A DNA stretch of 64,000 nt from Variovorax paradoxus. Lineage in GTDB: Bacteria; Pseudomonadota; Gammaproteobacteria; Burkholderiales; Burkholderiaceae_C. The stretch lies in NCBI RefSeq assembly GCF_030811855.1, contig NZ_JAUSRN010000001.1, positions 806,001 through 870,000 of the forward strand, in the 5' to 3' direction. A program made the translations under genes and the position numbers. The notes under the pieces are model-generated. The model saw only the letters and a program-made list of their open reading frames with translations, searched no databases and had not been told where the DNA came from. Shown in pieces: positions 28,401 to 36,258 of the stretch; position 1 is the stretch's first letter; the number at the start of each line of letters is the position of its first letter.

Positions 28401-28528
28401 GGGTCCTCGGCGCGGCCGAGCTTGAAGAACGCGACGCCCCCGGCCAGCGAGATCAGGAGAATCAGGAACAGGCTGATCGCGCGCTCGCGCACCGCGAGCG
28501 CCGACAAGTTGAAACGGCCTTCGCTCAC
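25439..28528 (-). CDS. RND efflux pump inner-membrane transporter (HAE1-like)
   Basis: A 1029-residue RND transporter with the expected layout: a first membrane span (about residues 14-34), a large periplasmic loop, six spans including LGLLVDDAIIAIE with the proton-relay Asp pair, a second loop and a final six spans. The size and lack of metal-site Met/His clusters suit drug or small-molecule export rather than heavy-metal export. The start overlaps the adaptor stop (ATGA). It works with the periplasmic adaptor upstream and probably with the outer-membrane factor at 30436. Confidence 0.93.
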   Translation of the reverse strand: MSEGRFNLSALAVRERAISLFLILLISLAGGVAFFKLGRAEDPAFTIKVMTIITAWPGATAQEMQDQVAEKIEKRMQELRWYERTETYTRPGLAFTMLTLLDSTPPSEVEAEFYQARKKVGDEARNLPQGVIGPFLNDEYSDVTFALYALKAKGEPQRLLVRDAETLRQRLLHVSGVKKVNIVGEQSERIYVEFSHERLATLGVSPQDVFAALNSQNVLTPAGSVETKGPEVFIRLDGAFDELQKIRDTPVVVRGRTLKLSDVATVKRGYEDPATVMIRNGGEPALLLGVVMRDGWNGLDLGKSLDSEVRAINAEQPLGMSLDKVTDQAVNISAAVDEFMVKFFVALLVVMLVSFVSMGWRVGLVVAAAVPLTLAVVFVVMLASGKNFDRITLGSLILALGLLVDDAIIAIEMMVVKMEEGYGRVAASAYAWSHTAAPMLSGTLVTAVGFMPNGFARSTAGEYTSNMFWIVGIALIASWVVAVIFTPYLGVKLLPDFKKVEGGHEAIYDTPRYNRFRQLLARVIARKWPVAGSVIGLFVLAVLGMAVVKKQFFPISDRPEVLIEVQMPYGTSIIQTSAATSKVEDWLAKQAEARIVTAYVGQGAPRFYFSMGPELPDPSFAKIVVRTENQDEREALKHRLRQAIADGLAPEARLRVTQLVFGPYSPFPVAYRVTGPDPDKLRKIAADVQQVMDASPMMRTVNTDWGARTPTLHFTLQQDRLQAVGLSSSAVAQQLQFLLSGAPVTAVREDIRTVQVVARSAGGIRLDPARIGDFTLAGANGQRIPLSQVGQVDVRMEEPIMRRRDRVPTITVRGDIAEGLQPPDVSAAVTAQLQPLIDKLPGGYRIEEAGSIEESGKATAAMLPLFPIMLAITLLIIILQVRSISAMVMVFLTSPLGLIGVVPTLILFQQPFGINALVGLIALSGILMRNTLILIGQIHHNEQAGLDPFRAVVEATVQRARPVILTAMAAILAFIPLTHSVFWGTLAYTLIGGTFAGTVLTLVFLPAVYAIWFRIRPASGHVPLVAQPA

Positions 28529-29646
28529 GGGTGGACTCGCTGTGCAACGGCGCTGACTGCCGGGGCTTGCGTTGCAAGCCGAACCTCTTCACCCTCGCGC
28601 AGCAAATGCGCGCCGAGCGCGACGATCCGGTCGCCTTGCTTGATCTGGCCTGCGACACGTGCACCATCGTCATTCAGCTGCTGGACCTGGACTGCGCGCC
28701 AGGAAACTTTTGCGGGCTCGCCGTCGATGACCCATACGCCTGGCCCCTTGCCCGCGTCGAACAAGGAACCGGCAGGCACCTGAAAGCCTGCTTGCATGGA
28801 AGAAGAGCCATCTGGAATCTGGATGGACACTGTGGTGCCCAATGGCGCATTGGCCAGTTCTCCCTCCAGCACGTAACGCGCCTCGAACGTGCGGGTGAGC
28901 CGGTCCGCGGCATCCGAAAGCTGCCGCAGCTTGGCCGCAACGCCCGGTCCTTCCTTGCCGAAGAGCGTGGCTTGCGCGGCGGAGCCGGCCACGGGACGCA
29001 GGGTTTCAGGCAGCTGGATCACGGCTTCGCGGCGCCCGGCGTGGGCCAGGCGCACCACGGCCTGTCCCGCGTTCACCACCTGCCCTGGTTCGGCCAGCGT
29101 TTCCATGACGACGCCGTCGCCGTCGGCCACCAGCTGCGTGTAGCGGCTCGCATTGAGCGCGACGTCGGCCTGGGCCACGGCCGCGTTGAGCTGGGCCTTG
29201 GCCGCATCGGCCGCGCTCTTGATCTGGTCGTAGGCCGAAGCCGAGATGGCGCCGGTGCCGCGCAGGTCGCGGTAGCGGGCTTCGTCGTCCGCCGTCTGCT
29301 GGGCGCGCGCTCGCGCCGCGGCCACGGCTTCTTGCTGCGCCTGCGCGACAAGCTTCAGATCGGCGGGATCCAGGCGCATCAGCGGCTGGCCGCGCTTGAC
29401 GGTTTGCCCGCCGTCCACGAGCCGATCCAGCACCTTGCCCGAGACACGAAATCCCAGGTCGCTCTGCACCCGAGCGGCTACGGTTCCCGTGAAAGAACGC
29501 GACCCAGGGGTTGCGCCTTGGACGATGGCGGTGCGCACCAGCGGCGCCCCCGTGCGCGGATCGGCTGGCGCCTTTTCGCCGCACGCGGCCAAGGCGAATG
29601 GCAGGGCGCAGATGACTGCGAAGGTAGCAAGGGAGCGCCGGCGCAT
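28525..29646 (-). CDS. RND periplasmic adaptor (membrane fusion protein), lipoprotein
   Basis: A 373-residue adaptor. The N-terminus ends in a lipobox (ALAAC, Cys about residue 22), so it is anchored to the inner membrane by lipid. The biotinyl-lipoyl halves (around VSGKVLDRLVDGGQTVKRGQ and ETLAEPGQVVNAGQAV) flank an Ala/Gln-rich helical hairpin. It bridges the RND pump to the outer-membrane channel. Transcription starts from the gap holding a TetR operator at 29692-29715. Confidence 0.9.
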   Translation of the reverse strand: MRRRSLATFAVICALPFALAACGEKAPADPRTGAPLVRTAIVQGATPGSRSFTGTVAARVQSDLGFRVSGKVLDRLVDGGQTVKRGQPLMRLDPADLKLVAQAQQEAVAAARARAQQTADDEARYRDLRGTGAISASAYDQIKSAADAAKAQLNAAVAQADVALNASRYTQLVADGDGVVMETLAEPGQVVNAGQAVVRLAHAGRREAVIQLPETLRPVAGSAAQATLFGKEGPGVAAKLRQLSDAADRLTRTFEARYVLEGELANAPLGTTVSIQIPDGSSSMQAGFQVPAGSLFDAGKGPGVWVIDGEPAKVSWRAVQVQQLNDDGARVAGQIKQGDRIVALGAHLLREGEEVRLATQAPAVSAVAQRVHP

Positions 29647-29691
29647 GAAAGTCCCATCGAGAAAGTGATCAGGACGTTCATTCTGGTACTA

Positions 29692-29715
29692 GTGACTACT
29701 TTAGTCAATAGTCAC
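29692..29715. promoter_or_regulatory. TetR operator in front of the RND genes
   Basis: A 24-bp dyad: GTGACTA, 10 bp, TAGTCAC, with an inner TGACTA-3 bp-TAGTCA repeat. It lies between the adaptor gene and the 3' end of the TetR gene. A site of the same length and outline (GTGACYA...TRGTCAC) lies on the other side of the TetR gene. Confidence 0.7.
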
Positions 29716-29730
29716 CGCACAACTCGGCAT

Positions 29731-30348
29731 TCAAGGCGACAGGCTGCGCAGGACCAGGTTGGACAGATGCACCGGCGCATCCTCGGCATAGTCGGCGCTG
29801 CTTTGCAGCAGCACCGGGTTGATGTAGGGGCGGATCACCAGGTAGATGGCCGTCGCCGTCTCATCCAGCGGTGTCTTGCGCTCGAAGTCCCCGCTCTGCC
29901 TTCCTTCCTGCAGGATGTCCCGCAGCAGCTTCTGGATGCGTTCCTCATAGGCATGCACCGCCTGCCAGCGCTCCGTGGCGGCCGAGGCGGCAATCTCGTA
30001 GAGCTTCTGGTCCTGGAACAACAGCCGAAGGGTCGCCTCGGTGATGGACTTGAACATGCGGCGCAGCTTTTCCGGCGGCTGCTTGGCTTCCGCAATGGCC
30101 GCACCGACCTGGGCTTCGATCTCGCGCAGGCAGTTGGCGCAGATCATCTCGCCAATGGCCTGCTTGGATTCGAAGAACTTGTAGATGTAGGCCTTGGAAA
30201 AGCCGATGGCCTTGGCAAGGTCGGAGACGGTCGTTTTTTCGTAGCCGTAGCGGCTGAAGTGCTCGGTGGCCGCGGCCACGATCTGGTCTCGCACCTCATG
30301 GTCGGCCGGGCCTCGGGCCGAAACGGGATAAGCGCTTGTTGTCTTCAT
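29731..30348 (-). CDS. TetR-family repressor of the RND efflux system
   Basis: A 205-residue TetR protein. The helix-turn-helix lies at about residues 35-65 (TTVSDLAKAIGFSKAYIYKF), followed by an all-helical ligand domain. It stands between the adaptor gene (same strand, downstream) and the divergent outer-membrane factor gene. Matching 24-bp dyads occur in both flanking gaps, so it very probably represses all parts of the pump and itself. An inducer (drug or aromatic compound) is expected but not identifiable. Confidence 0.9.
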   Translation of the reverse strand: MKTTSAYPVSARGPADHEVRDQIVAAATEHFSRYGYEKTTVSDLAKAIGFSKAYIYKFFESKQAIGEMICANCLREIEAQVGAAIAEAKQPPEKLRRMFKSITEATLRLLFQDQKLYEIAASAATERWQAVHAYEERIQKLLRDILQEGRQSGDFERKTPLDETATAIYLVIRPYINPVLLQSSADYAEDAPVHLSNLVLRSLSP

Positions 30349-30375
30349 GGGTCCAGCTTACGCGAGTCCCCACAA

Positions 30376-30404
30376 TTGGACAACTTGTGACCATCTGGTA
30401 ATAT
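30376..30404 (+). promoter_or_regulatory. sigma-70-type promoter for the outer-membrane factor
   Basis: TTGGAC (30376-30381) and TAATAT (30399-30404) are separated by 17 bp, close to consensus, 32 bp before the ATG. The TetR operator at 30387-30410 covers the spacer and -10 element. Confidence 0.65.
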
Positions 30405-30410
30405 GGTCAC
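30387..30410. promoter_or_regulatory. TetR operator overlapping the outer-membrane-factor promoter
   Basis: A 24-bp dyad: GTGACCAT, 8 bp, ATGGTCAC. It has the same length and outer bases as the dyad at 29692-29715 and sits on the promoter elements, so a bound repressor would block polymerase. Confidence 0.72.
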
Positions 30411-30435
30411 TACTGCTTATCGATGAAGGAACCCC

Positions 30436-31896
30436 ATGCTGGCCAAACATGCCTTTGCGGCACTCGTTGTTGCAAGCCTTTCGACAGGCTGCGCGGTCGG
30501 GCCCGATTACGTCCGGACCGACGTGCTCATGCTGGAACGCTTCCAGGGCCAGTCCGCGGTGGATCGCCGGCACGCGAGCGCCACGGCCGATCTCACCGCA
30601 TGGTGGACGGGATTCGGCGACCCGCAGCTGACCCGGTTCGTCACGCTTGCGCAGGAACAGAACCTCGACCTTGCGCAGGCTTCCGCCCGCGTGGCACAGG
30701 CGCGTGCCGGCGTCGGCGCGGCGAATGCCGCGTTGCTGCCCTCCGGCAATGTGAGCGGCCAGGCGGCGAGGGGCTACCAATCCGTCGAGACTCCGTTGGG
30801 GCAGGTGCTGAATTCGACGCCGGGTTTCGACCGCTGGGGCAGTTCCTATGAGGTCAACGCCGGCGCGAGCTGGGAGCTCGACCTGTTCGGCGGCCTGCGG
30901 CGCGGACGGGAAGCGGCCCTTGCCGAGTACCAGGCGTCGGAAGCCGGCGCCACCGCCACGCGGTTGGCCGTGTTGGCACAGACAGCCGACATCTACATCA
31001 GCATCCGCGGCTTGCAGACCCGTCTGAAGATTGCACAAGGCCAGGTGCGGACACAGCAGGACCTGCTCTCCACCGTCAAGCTTCTGCATGGCAAGGGATT
31101 GGCGGCGGAGCTTCAAGTGAATCAGGCCGAGGGAGCCCTCGCCCAGGCCCGCGCCGCCGTGCCGGAACTCGAGGCGGGCCTGGACGCCGCCATGAACGCA
31201 CTCGCCGTGATGCTGGGTTCTGCGCCCGGTACGCATCGGGCGGAGCTGGCAGAAGCCGGCGCCATTCCGCTCCCCCCGCAGATCGCCAACGCCGGATCGC
31301 CGGCCGAGTTGCTCAGGCGCCGGCCCGACCTGATCGTGGCCGAGCGCCGCCTGGCCGCATCGAATGCGCGCATCGGCGCTGCCATGGCCGAGTACTACCC
31401 CAAGCTTTCCTTGAGCGGACTGATCGGCAGCGCAACGGCCGTGTCCGGCGGCAACCTGTTCACCAGCGGTGCGAGCCAGGCGGCCGGCGTGCTGGGCCTG
31501 CGCTGGCGCCTGTTCGATTTCGGCCGCATCAATGCGCAGATCGACCAGGCCAAGGGCCAGGAGGCCGAGATGCTGGCGGCCTACCGGCTTGCCGCGCTGC
31601 GCGCGACCGAGGACGTGGAGAACGCCTTCTTCGCCCTGGTCAAACGCGAGGAGCAGGCGGCCGTGCTCGGCCAGGGCGTGGAGTCGCTCGGCCGCGCGCG
31701 AGGCGCTTCGTTCGCGGCCTATCAAAAAGGTGTGGTCAGCCTGATCGAAGTGCTGCAAGCCGACGACAACCTGCTGCGCGCCTCCGATGCGCGGGCCCGG
31801 GCGCAAACCGAATCCGCACGCGCCGCGGTCACGGCCTTCAAGGCGCTGGGCGGTGGTTGGCAACCCGACCGATCCGAAGCGCTGGCCATCCGCTAG
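30436..31896 (+). CDS. outer-membrane efflux channel lipoprotein (NodT/OprM-like)
   Basis: A 486-residue TolC-family factor. A lipobox (LSTGC, Cys about residue 19) follows the signal peptide; AVGPDYVRT is the usual start of the mature protein. Two repeats of a long helical hairpin are visible, each with the LxLxxAxAR-type segment (LDLAQASARVAQARAGV and the later RRRPDLIVAERRLAASNA). It forms the exit duct for the RND pump encoded on the other strand. AAGGAA precedes the ATG. Confidence 0.9.
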   Translation: MLAKHAFAALVVASLSTGCAVGPDYVRTDVLMLERFQGQSAVDRRHASATADLTAWWTGFGDPQLTRFVTLAQEQNLDLAQASARVAQARAGVGAANAALLPSGNVSGQAARGYQSVETPLGQVLNSTPGFDRWGSSYEVNAGASWELDLFGGLRRGREAALAEYQASEAGATATRLAVLAQTADIYISIRGLQTRLKIAQGQVRTQQDLLSTVKLLHGKGLAAELQVNQAEGALAQARAAVPELEAGLDAAMNALAVMLGSAPGTHRAELAEAGAIPLPPQIANAGSPAELLRRRPDLIVAERRLAASNARIGAAMAEYYPKLSLSGLIGSATAVSGGNLFTSGASQAAGVLGLRWRLFDFGRINAQIDQAKGQEAEMLAAYRLAALRATEDVENAFFALVKREEQAAVLGQGVESLGRARGASFAAYQKGVVSLIEVLQADDNLLRASDARARAQTESARAAVTAFKALGGGWQPDRSEALAIR

Positions 31897-31918
31897 ATCG
31901 ATGGCCAGACCGGCCGGA

Positions 31919-33568
31919 TCACGGCGACGTGCAGGTGTAGTTCGACGCGAGCTTGGCTGCCTCCGCGTCGTTCGACGGGCCGGTGTAGCGTGGATAGCGC
32001 GGGAACTGGCACAGCGGCCGGCTGAACGCGTTGGCACCCGCAACGATCTTGCTGGCCTCCAGCGTTCCAGGCGCGGTTCCCTTGTCGGCCCAGGCATCCA
32101 AGGCGCCCAGCAGGTCCGACACATCGGCGCCGGGCCCGCCCGCACAGTGATTCACGCCGGGTGCGAGGTACAAGCGGGTGAAGGTGTCCGCGGTGCCCTG
32201 TCCGCCGACGGCCGCCACCATGTTGGTGTAGTACTCGGTGGTGGTGCGATAGCTGAGTGCAGCGTCGTTCTCGCCATGCCAGAGGATCAGCTTGCCGCCA
32301 CTGTTCTGGAACGGGCGCAGGTCGACGTTGGTCGCGTCATTGAGCGCCGCCAGTCCATACAGCGCGCCCGTGTCCTGGTCCCAGGTGTAGGCAAGCGAAT
32401 CGGCGGAGAGATTGCGCGCGAGGAAGGTCTTCACCGTCGTGTCCTGGAACAGGTACTGCAGCGACGTCTGGGGGTTGCCGCCGCCAGTCGTCCACAGGCC
32501 GAATGCGGCCGGATCGTCTTCATTGCCGGCCAGCGGCCGGCCGGGATCGCGGTAGGTCGGGCTGCCCGCAAACACGGCCGCCGAAGTGGTGGACGCCACC
32601 GACGCCAATTGCGCATCCGACAGGCAGTTGCTTCCCGTGTCCGCACCGCCTACGCACCGCAGCACCTGCGGATCGAAGTTGCAGGCCGCGGGGTTCGACA
32701 CCACGCCGTCGACGATGCCGTCGCCGGCATCGCACGCGTCCCTCACGGCCTTGGACAAGGTGGCAACCTTGGCGGCATCGAGCGATCCGCCCGGCGCCGA
32801 CATCGCCTTTGCCGTGCGGTTGAAGCCGCCCATGAAGCCGACCCAGTTGTAGGCCGGTGCCCGCGCAATGATTCCGTCGAACAGGTTGGGATAGCGCTGC
32901 GCGGTCATCAAGGCTTCACGACCTCCGTTCGAACAGCCTTCGAAGTACGACTTTGCAGGTGCCGCGCCGTAGGCCAGCTTGAGCATCTCCACCACCGAGG
33001 ACATGACCGTCGGCACGGACAGGCTGCCGAACAACTGCGCGGCCGTCGGGTCGTTCAGTGCCCATGTGGCGTCGAGGCCCGAGCCTTGATGCCCCGAGTC
33101 GCTCCCCACGGTGGCAAAGCCTTTTTTGATGGCTGGCAGGCTCAACAGATCCCCCGCCACGAGCGGTGGGATCGATCCGTTGTATCCACCGCCGCCAAAG
33201 TACTGGAGCTTGCTGTTCCATGCATCCGGAAGCCGCAACTCGAAGTTGAGCCTGGGGTCGATCCTCGCGTTGACCTTGCAATAGGCAGGCACTTCGCCGC
33301 TGGCCGCGACCACCGCCGCCGCGGTGACTGTCGCCGCGCCGACAGTCTTGCCTTCAAGGCTTGCACAGGCCTGCTGTGCGGTGATCGGCGGCGGTGCGGG
33401 TGCAGGCGCAGGAGGCGCTGCGCCGTTGCCGGCGGCGGGCGGTGGTGCGGCGGTCACCGGAAAGAATCCGCCGCCGCCATTGCTGCCGCCTCCGCCGCAT
33501 CCCGCAAGCGACAGGAGCGCTGCCGTGAGGCCGGCTGCCCGCCATCCGAATGTCTTTCTATCGCGCAT
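31919..33568 (-). CDS. tannase/feruloyl-esterase family lipoprotein
   Basis: A 549-residue exported esterase. The N-terminus ends in a lipobox (LSLAGC) followed by Gly- and Pro-rich linkers (about residues 25-62). The nucleophile lies in EGCSNGGREAL, and the partner cysteine beside the catalytic His in GVNHCAGG gives the CS-D-HC arrangement of the tannase family. It probably hydrolyses gallate or hydroxycinnamate esters of plant material. A strong AGGAG site precedes the ATG at 33568; the longer open frame upstream is not protein-like. Divergent from the Crp/Fnr gene. Confidence 0.9.
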   Translation of the reverse strand: MRDRKTFGWRAAGLTAALLSLAGCGGGGSNGGGGFFPVTAAPPPAAGNGAAPPAPAPAPPPITAQQACASLEGKTVGAATVTAAAVVAASGEVPAYCKVNARIDPRLNFELRLPDAWNSKLQYFGGGGYNGSIPPLVAGDLLSLPAIKKGFATVGSDSGHQGSGLDATWALNDPTAAQLFGSLSVPTVMSSVVEMLKLAYGAAPAKSYFEGCSNGGREALMTAQRYPNLFDGIIARAPAYNWVGFMGGFNRTAKAMSAPGGSLDAAKVATLSKAVRDACDAGDGIVDGVVSNPAACNFDPQVLRCVGGADTGSNCLSDAQLASVASTTSAAVFAGSPTYRDPGRPLAGNEDDPAAFGLWTTGGGNPQTSLQYLFQDTTVKTFLARNLSADSLAYTWDQDTGALYGLAALNDATNVDLRPFQNSGGKLILWHGENDAALSYRTTTEYYTNMVAAVGGQGTADTFTRLYLAPGVNHCAGGPGADVSDLLGALDAWADKGTAPGTLEASKIVAGANAFSRPLCQFPRYPRYTGPSNDAEAAKLASNYTCTSP

Positions 33569-33732
33569 GAACTTGTCTCCTGGTGTTGACTGCTGCTCTC
33601 GACGGCGCTTATTCTTCGCCGGATTTTTCTGGCAGTTTGTACGCAGCGAGACAATGTGAGGCAGCACAAACCCGAGTGCGATCCGATGCGGTCCAGCGTT
33701 GATCGCCGGAGCCTTGAACCCAAAGCCGACCC

Positions 33733-34428
33733 ATGAAAAGAGCAGACAAGACGCTGATCGCACTGCTCGCTGAAATGCCCGGCACGCGCACGCTGCCCGA
33801 GCCGGTGCGCGAGCGGATTGCGTGCGAGGCCTACGACTCCATTCACCAGAGAAACGAATTCGTGGTTCGCGCGGGCGATCCCGTTCATTCATGGGTGGGC
33901 GTCGCGGACGGGCTGCTCAAGATCACCAATGCCTTTCGCAGCGGCAAGGTCGTCATGTTCACCGGCGTGCCAACCGGAGGCTGGTTCGGCGAAGGCTCGG
34001 TCATCAAGACGGGCGTGCGGCGCTACGACGTGATCGCCATGCGGCCGACGCGCGTCATCCACATTCCACGAACCACGTTCCGGTGGCTCCTCGACACCAG
34101 CTTCGAGTTCAACCACTTCATCATCGAACAGCTGAACGAACGCCTGTCGCAGTACCTCGGGGTGGTCGAAGCCGACCGGCTGACCGACCCGGTGGCGCGG
34201 CTCGCGCGTGCAATCAGCGGAATGTTCAATCCGGTGCTCTATCCCAACATGGGCGAGAAGCTGCCCATCTCCCAGGAAGAGCTCGGCGAGCTCGCAGGGC
34301 TGCCACGCCAGCGCGCGAACATCGCGATCAAGCAGCTGAGTGCCATGGGCTGCGTTCATGCCGAATACGGCAGCCTCGTGGTCACCGACCTTGCGGCGCT
34401 TCGCAACTACCAGGAGCGCGAGATCTAG
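33733..34428 (+). CDS. Crp/Fnr-family transcriptional regulator
   Basis: A 231-residue regulator. The N-terminal beta-roll (about residues 20-130) contains the segment GGWFGEGSVI typical of cyclic-nucleotide-binding-like domains, and the C-terminal winged helix has ISQEELGELAGLPRQRANIA. No Cys cluster for an Fe-S cofactor is present, so it is not an Fnr-type oxygen sensor. Divergent from the tannase-family gene and upstream of the GST gene; either may be its target. Confidence 0.9.
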   Translation: MKRADKTLIALLAEMPGTRTLPEPVRERIACEAYDSIHQRNEFVVRAGDPVHSWVGVADGLLKITNAFRSGKVVMFTGVPTGGWFGEGSVIKTGVRRYDVIAMRPTRVIHIPRTTFRWLLDTSFEFNHFIIEQLNERLSQYLGVVEADRLTDPVARLARAISGMFNPVLYPNMGEKLPISQEELGELAGLPRQRANIAIKQLSAMGCVHAEYGSLVVTDLAALRNYQEREI

Positions 34429-34515
34429 GCGCCTTCATTGCGCGTGGCACGATTTGCAAACAAGGTGGCGCGCCGGGTTACGCAGCGGCGCCTATGCTTT
34501 GCGGCAGGCATTCAC

Positions 34516-35205
34516 ATGATCACTCTCTACCACTGCATGAGCGCACGCTCGTTTCGCCCCCTCTGGATGCTCGAGGAGCTGGGCGTGCCCTACGAGCTCG
34601 TGATGCTTCCGTTTCCCCCTCGCGCGTTGCAGCGAACCTACCTCGACGTCAATCCGCTCGGAACCGTGCCGCTCATGCTCGACGGCGACACGCGAATGAC
34701 CGAATCGGCGGCGATCTGCCAGTACCTTTGCGCCTTGAGCGCACCGACGCCTCTTCAGGTCGAGCGCGGTGAACACGACTTCGGCGCCTATCTCAACTAC
34801 CTGCATTTCGGCGAGGCGACACTCACGTTTCCCCAGACGCTCGTGCTGCGCTACGCGCGTTTCGAGCCCGCGCACCGCCAGCAGCCCGCCGTTGCCGACG
34901 ACTACGCCAAGTGGTTCCTGGCCCGGCTGCGCACTCTGGAGCCGCTGCTTTCAACGCACACCTATTTGTGCGGCGGTCGCTTCACTGCTGCCGACGTGTC
35001 CGTCGGCTATGCGCTGTTGCTGGCCGAGCATCTGGGACTCACGGCCCGCTTCACACCGGCCGTCGCTGCCTACTGGAAACGGCTCCAGACACGCGACGGT
35101 TATCTTCGCGCCCTTCGTGCGCAAGAGGAGGCGGCCCTGGCGCAGGGTGTCTCGACGCTGCCGGCCCCGGACGCGCCCACCGACCCGGTGCCCGTCAACG
35201 CGTGA
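34516..35205 (+). CDS. glutathione S-transferase family protein
   Basis: A 229-residue GST. The thioredoxin-like domain (residues 1-80) has the start MITLYHCMSARSFRPLWMLE, the cis-Pro segment NPLGTVPLM and the gamma-glutamyl-binding MTESAAICQYL; the helical C-terminal domain has the N-capping box in GRFTAADVSVGYAL. It conjugates or reduces electrophiles with glutathione in the cytoplasm. The ATG at 34516 begins the fold; an ATG at 34438 would add 26 basic residues. Its 3' end overlaps the convergent AraC gene by 11 bp. Confidence 0.9.
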   Translation: MITLYHCMSARSFRPLWMLEELGVPYELVMLPFPPRALQRTYLDVNPLGTVPLMLDGDTRMTESAAICQYLCALSAPTPLQVERGEHDFGAYLNYLHFGEATLTFPQTLVLRYARFEPAHRQQPAVADDYAKWFLARLRTLEPLLSTHTYLCGGRFTAADVSVGYALLLAEHLGLTARFTPAVAAYWKRLQTRDGYLRALRAQEEAALAQGVSTLPAPDAPTDPVPVNA

Positions 35206-36211
35206 CGTCGGGCGGCTTTCGGAATTCTCCAGGCGTCTTTCCTGTCCATTCCTTGAAGGCCCTGTTGAAGCTTCCTTCATTCTGAAATCCCGCTGCAGCG
35301 GCAATCTGCTTCACCGGTTTCTTCGAGCGCGTCAGCTGATCGATCGCAATGTCGCGGCGCACCTCGTTCTTCAGCTGCTGCAAGGACGCGCCCTCTTCCG
35401 CCAGATGCCGGTGCAAGCTGCGGGTGGACAGGTTGAGCTCACTGGAAAGGGCTTCCGCGGTCGCGAGTGCCATGCCCCTCGCCTTGAGCAGCTCCCGGAT
35501 GCGTCCAGAAAGAAGCCGGTCGCGCCGGTACTGAAGAACGATGAGGGGCAGCGGGCGCTGGAGCATCCGGCGCAGATCGCGGTCATCGCGCAGCACCGGC
35601 AGGCCGAGGTAGCGCGCGTCGAAGCGCAAGCTCGCGCACGGTTGATTGAAACTCACCGGCCCGCGAAACATCCACTCGTACGCCTTGGCGTGCGGCGGTG
35701 GCGAGAATGGAAACGTGGCATGGGACAGCGGAATGCGCGAGTCGGCCAGCCAGCATGCGTATCCGTGGATATTCCGGAACGAGCTGACGAGGCAGAACTC
35801 GCGCTGCTCGCCAAGGTCCGCATGCTCATGGATCGTGAGGCATGCCGTCGCTCCATCGACGCTGAGCTCCAGCCGGATATCTTCGGTCAGCAGCGCATAG
35901 TGCCGGCACCACCGCGACAGCGCGACATGCAAATCGGGCGAAGGCAAAGAGGCGCGGCAAAGCATGCCGTTCGCCCCATGCCGAAGCGGCCGTGAAAACC
36001 ATCCGAGCGCTTCGTCGTCGAGTTCGCGCATGGCAAGGCCGGAGAAGATTTCCATCTGCCCGGCCGTCACCTTCGCATCGATGCGCTTCAGCTGCGACGG
36101 AAGAATCCGCGCTTCATGCAGCGCATGCGTGGGATCCTTTCCATAGCGCTCGTACGCAAGCACGATGGATTGGATGAACGCCATCGGCGTCTCGGCGGGT
36201 GCGTGCTTCAT
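35195..36211 (-). CDS. AraC-family transcriptional regulator (OruR/ArgR-like)
   Basis: A 338-residue regulator with an N-terminal arabinose-binding-like domain of the OruR type (about residues 20-210) and a C-terminal pair of helix-turn-helices. The second contains KPVKQIAAAAGFQNEGSFNR and ends FKEWTGKTPGEFR. The ATG at 36211 is the sensible start within a much longer open frame that covers the MFS gene. Its target is not obvious: it is convergent with GST and lies downstream of the MFS operon. Confidence 0.88.
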   Translation of the reverse strand: MKHAPAETPMAFIQSIVLAYERYGKDPTHALHEARILPSQLKRIDAKVTAGQMEIFSGLAMRELDDEALGWFSRPLRHGANGMLCRASLPSPDLHVALSRWCRHYALLTEDIRLELSVDGATACLTIHEHADLGEQREFCLVSSFRNIHGYACWLADSRIPLSHATFPFSPPPHAKAYEWMFRGPVSFNQPCASLRFDARYLGLPVLRDDRDLRRMLQRPLPLIVLQYRRDRLLSGRIRELLKARGMALATAEALSSELNLSTRSLHRHLAEEGASLQQLKNEVRRDIAIDQLTRSKKPVKQIAAAAGFQNEGSFNRAFKEWTGKTPGEFRKPPDVTR

Positions 36212-36258
36212 GGAAAGCAGTATCCGAGAGCGCGGAGCGGCATGCAAACGTACAGACT

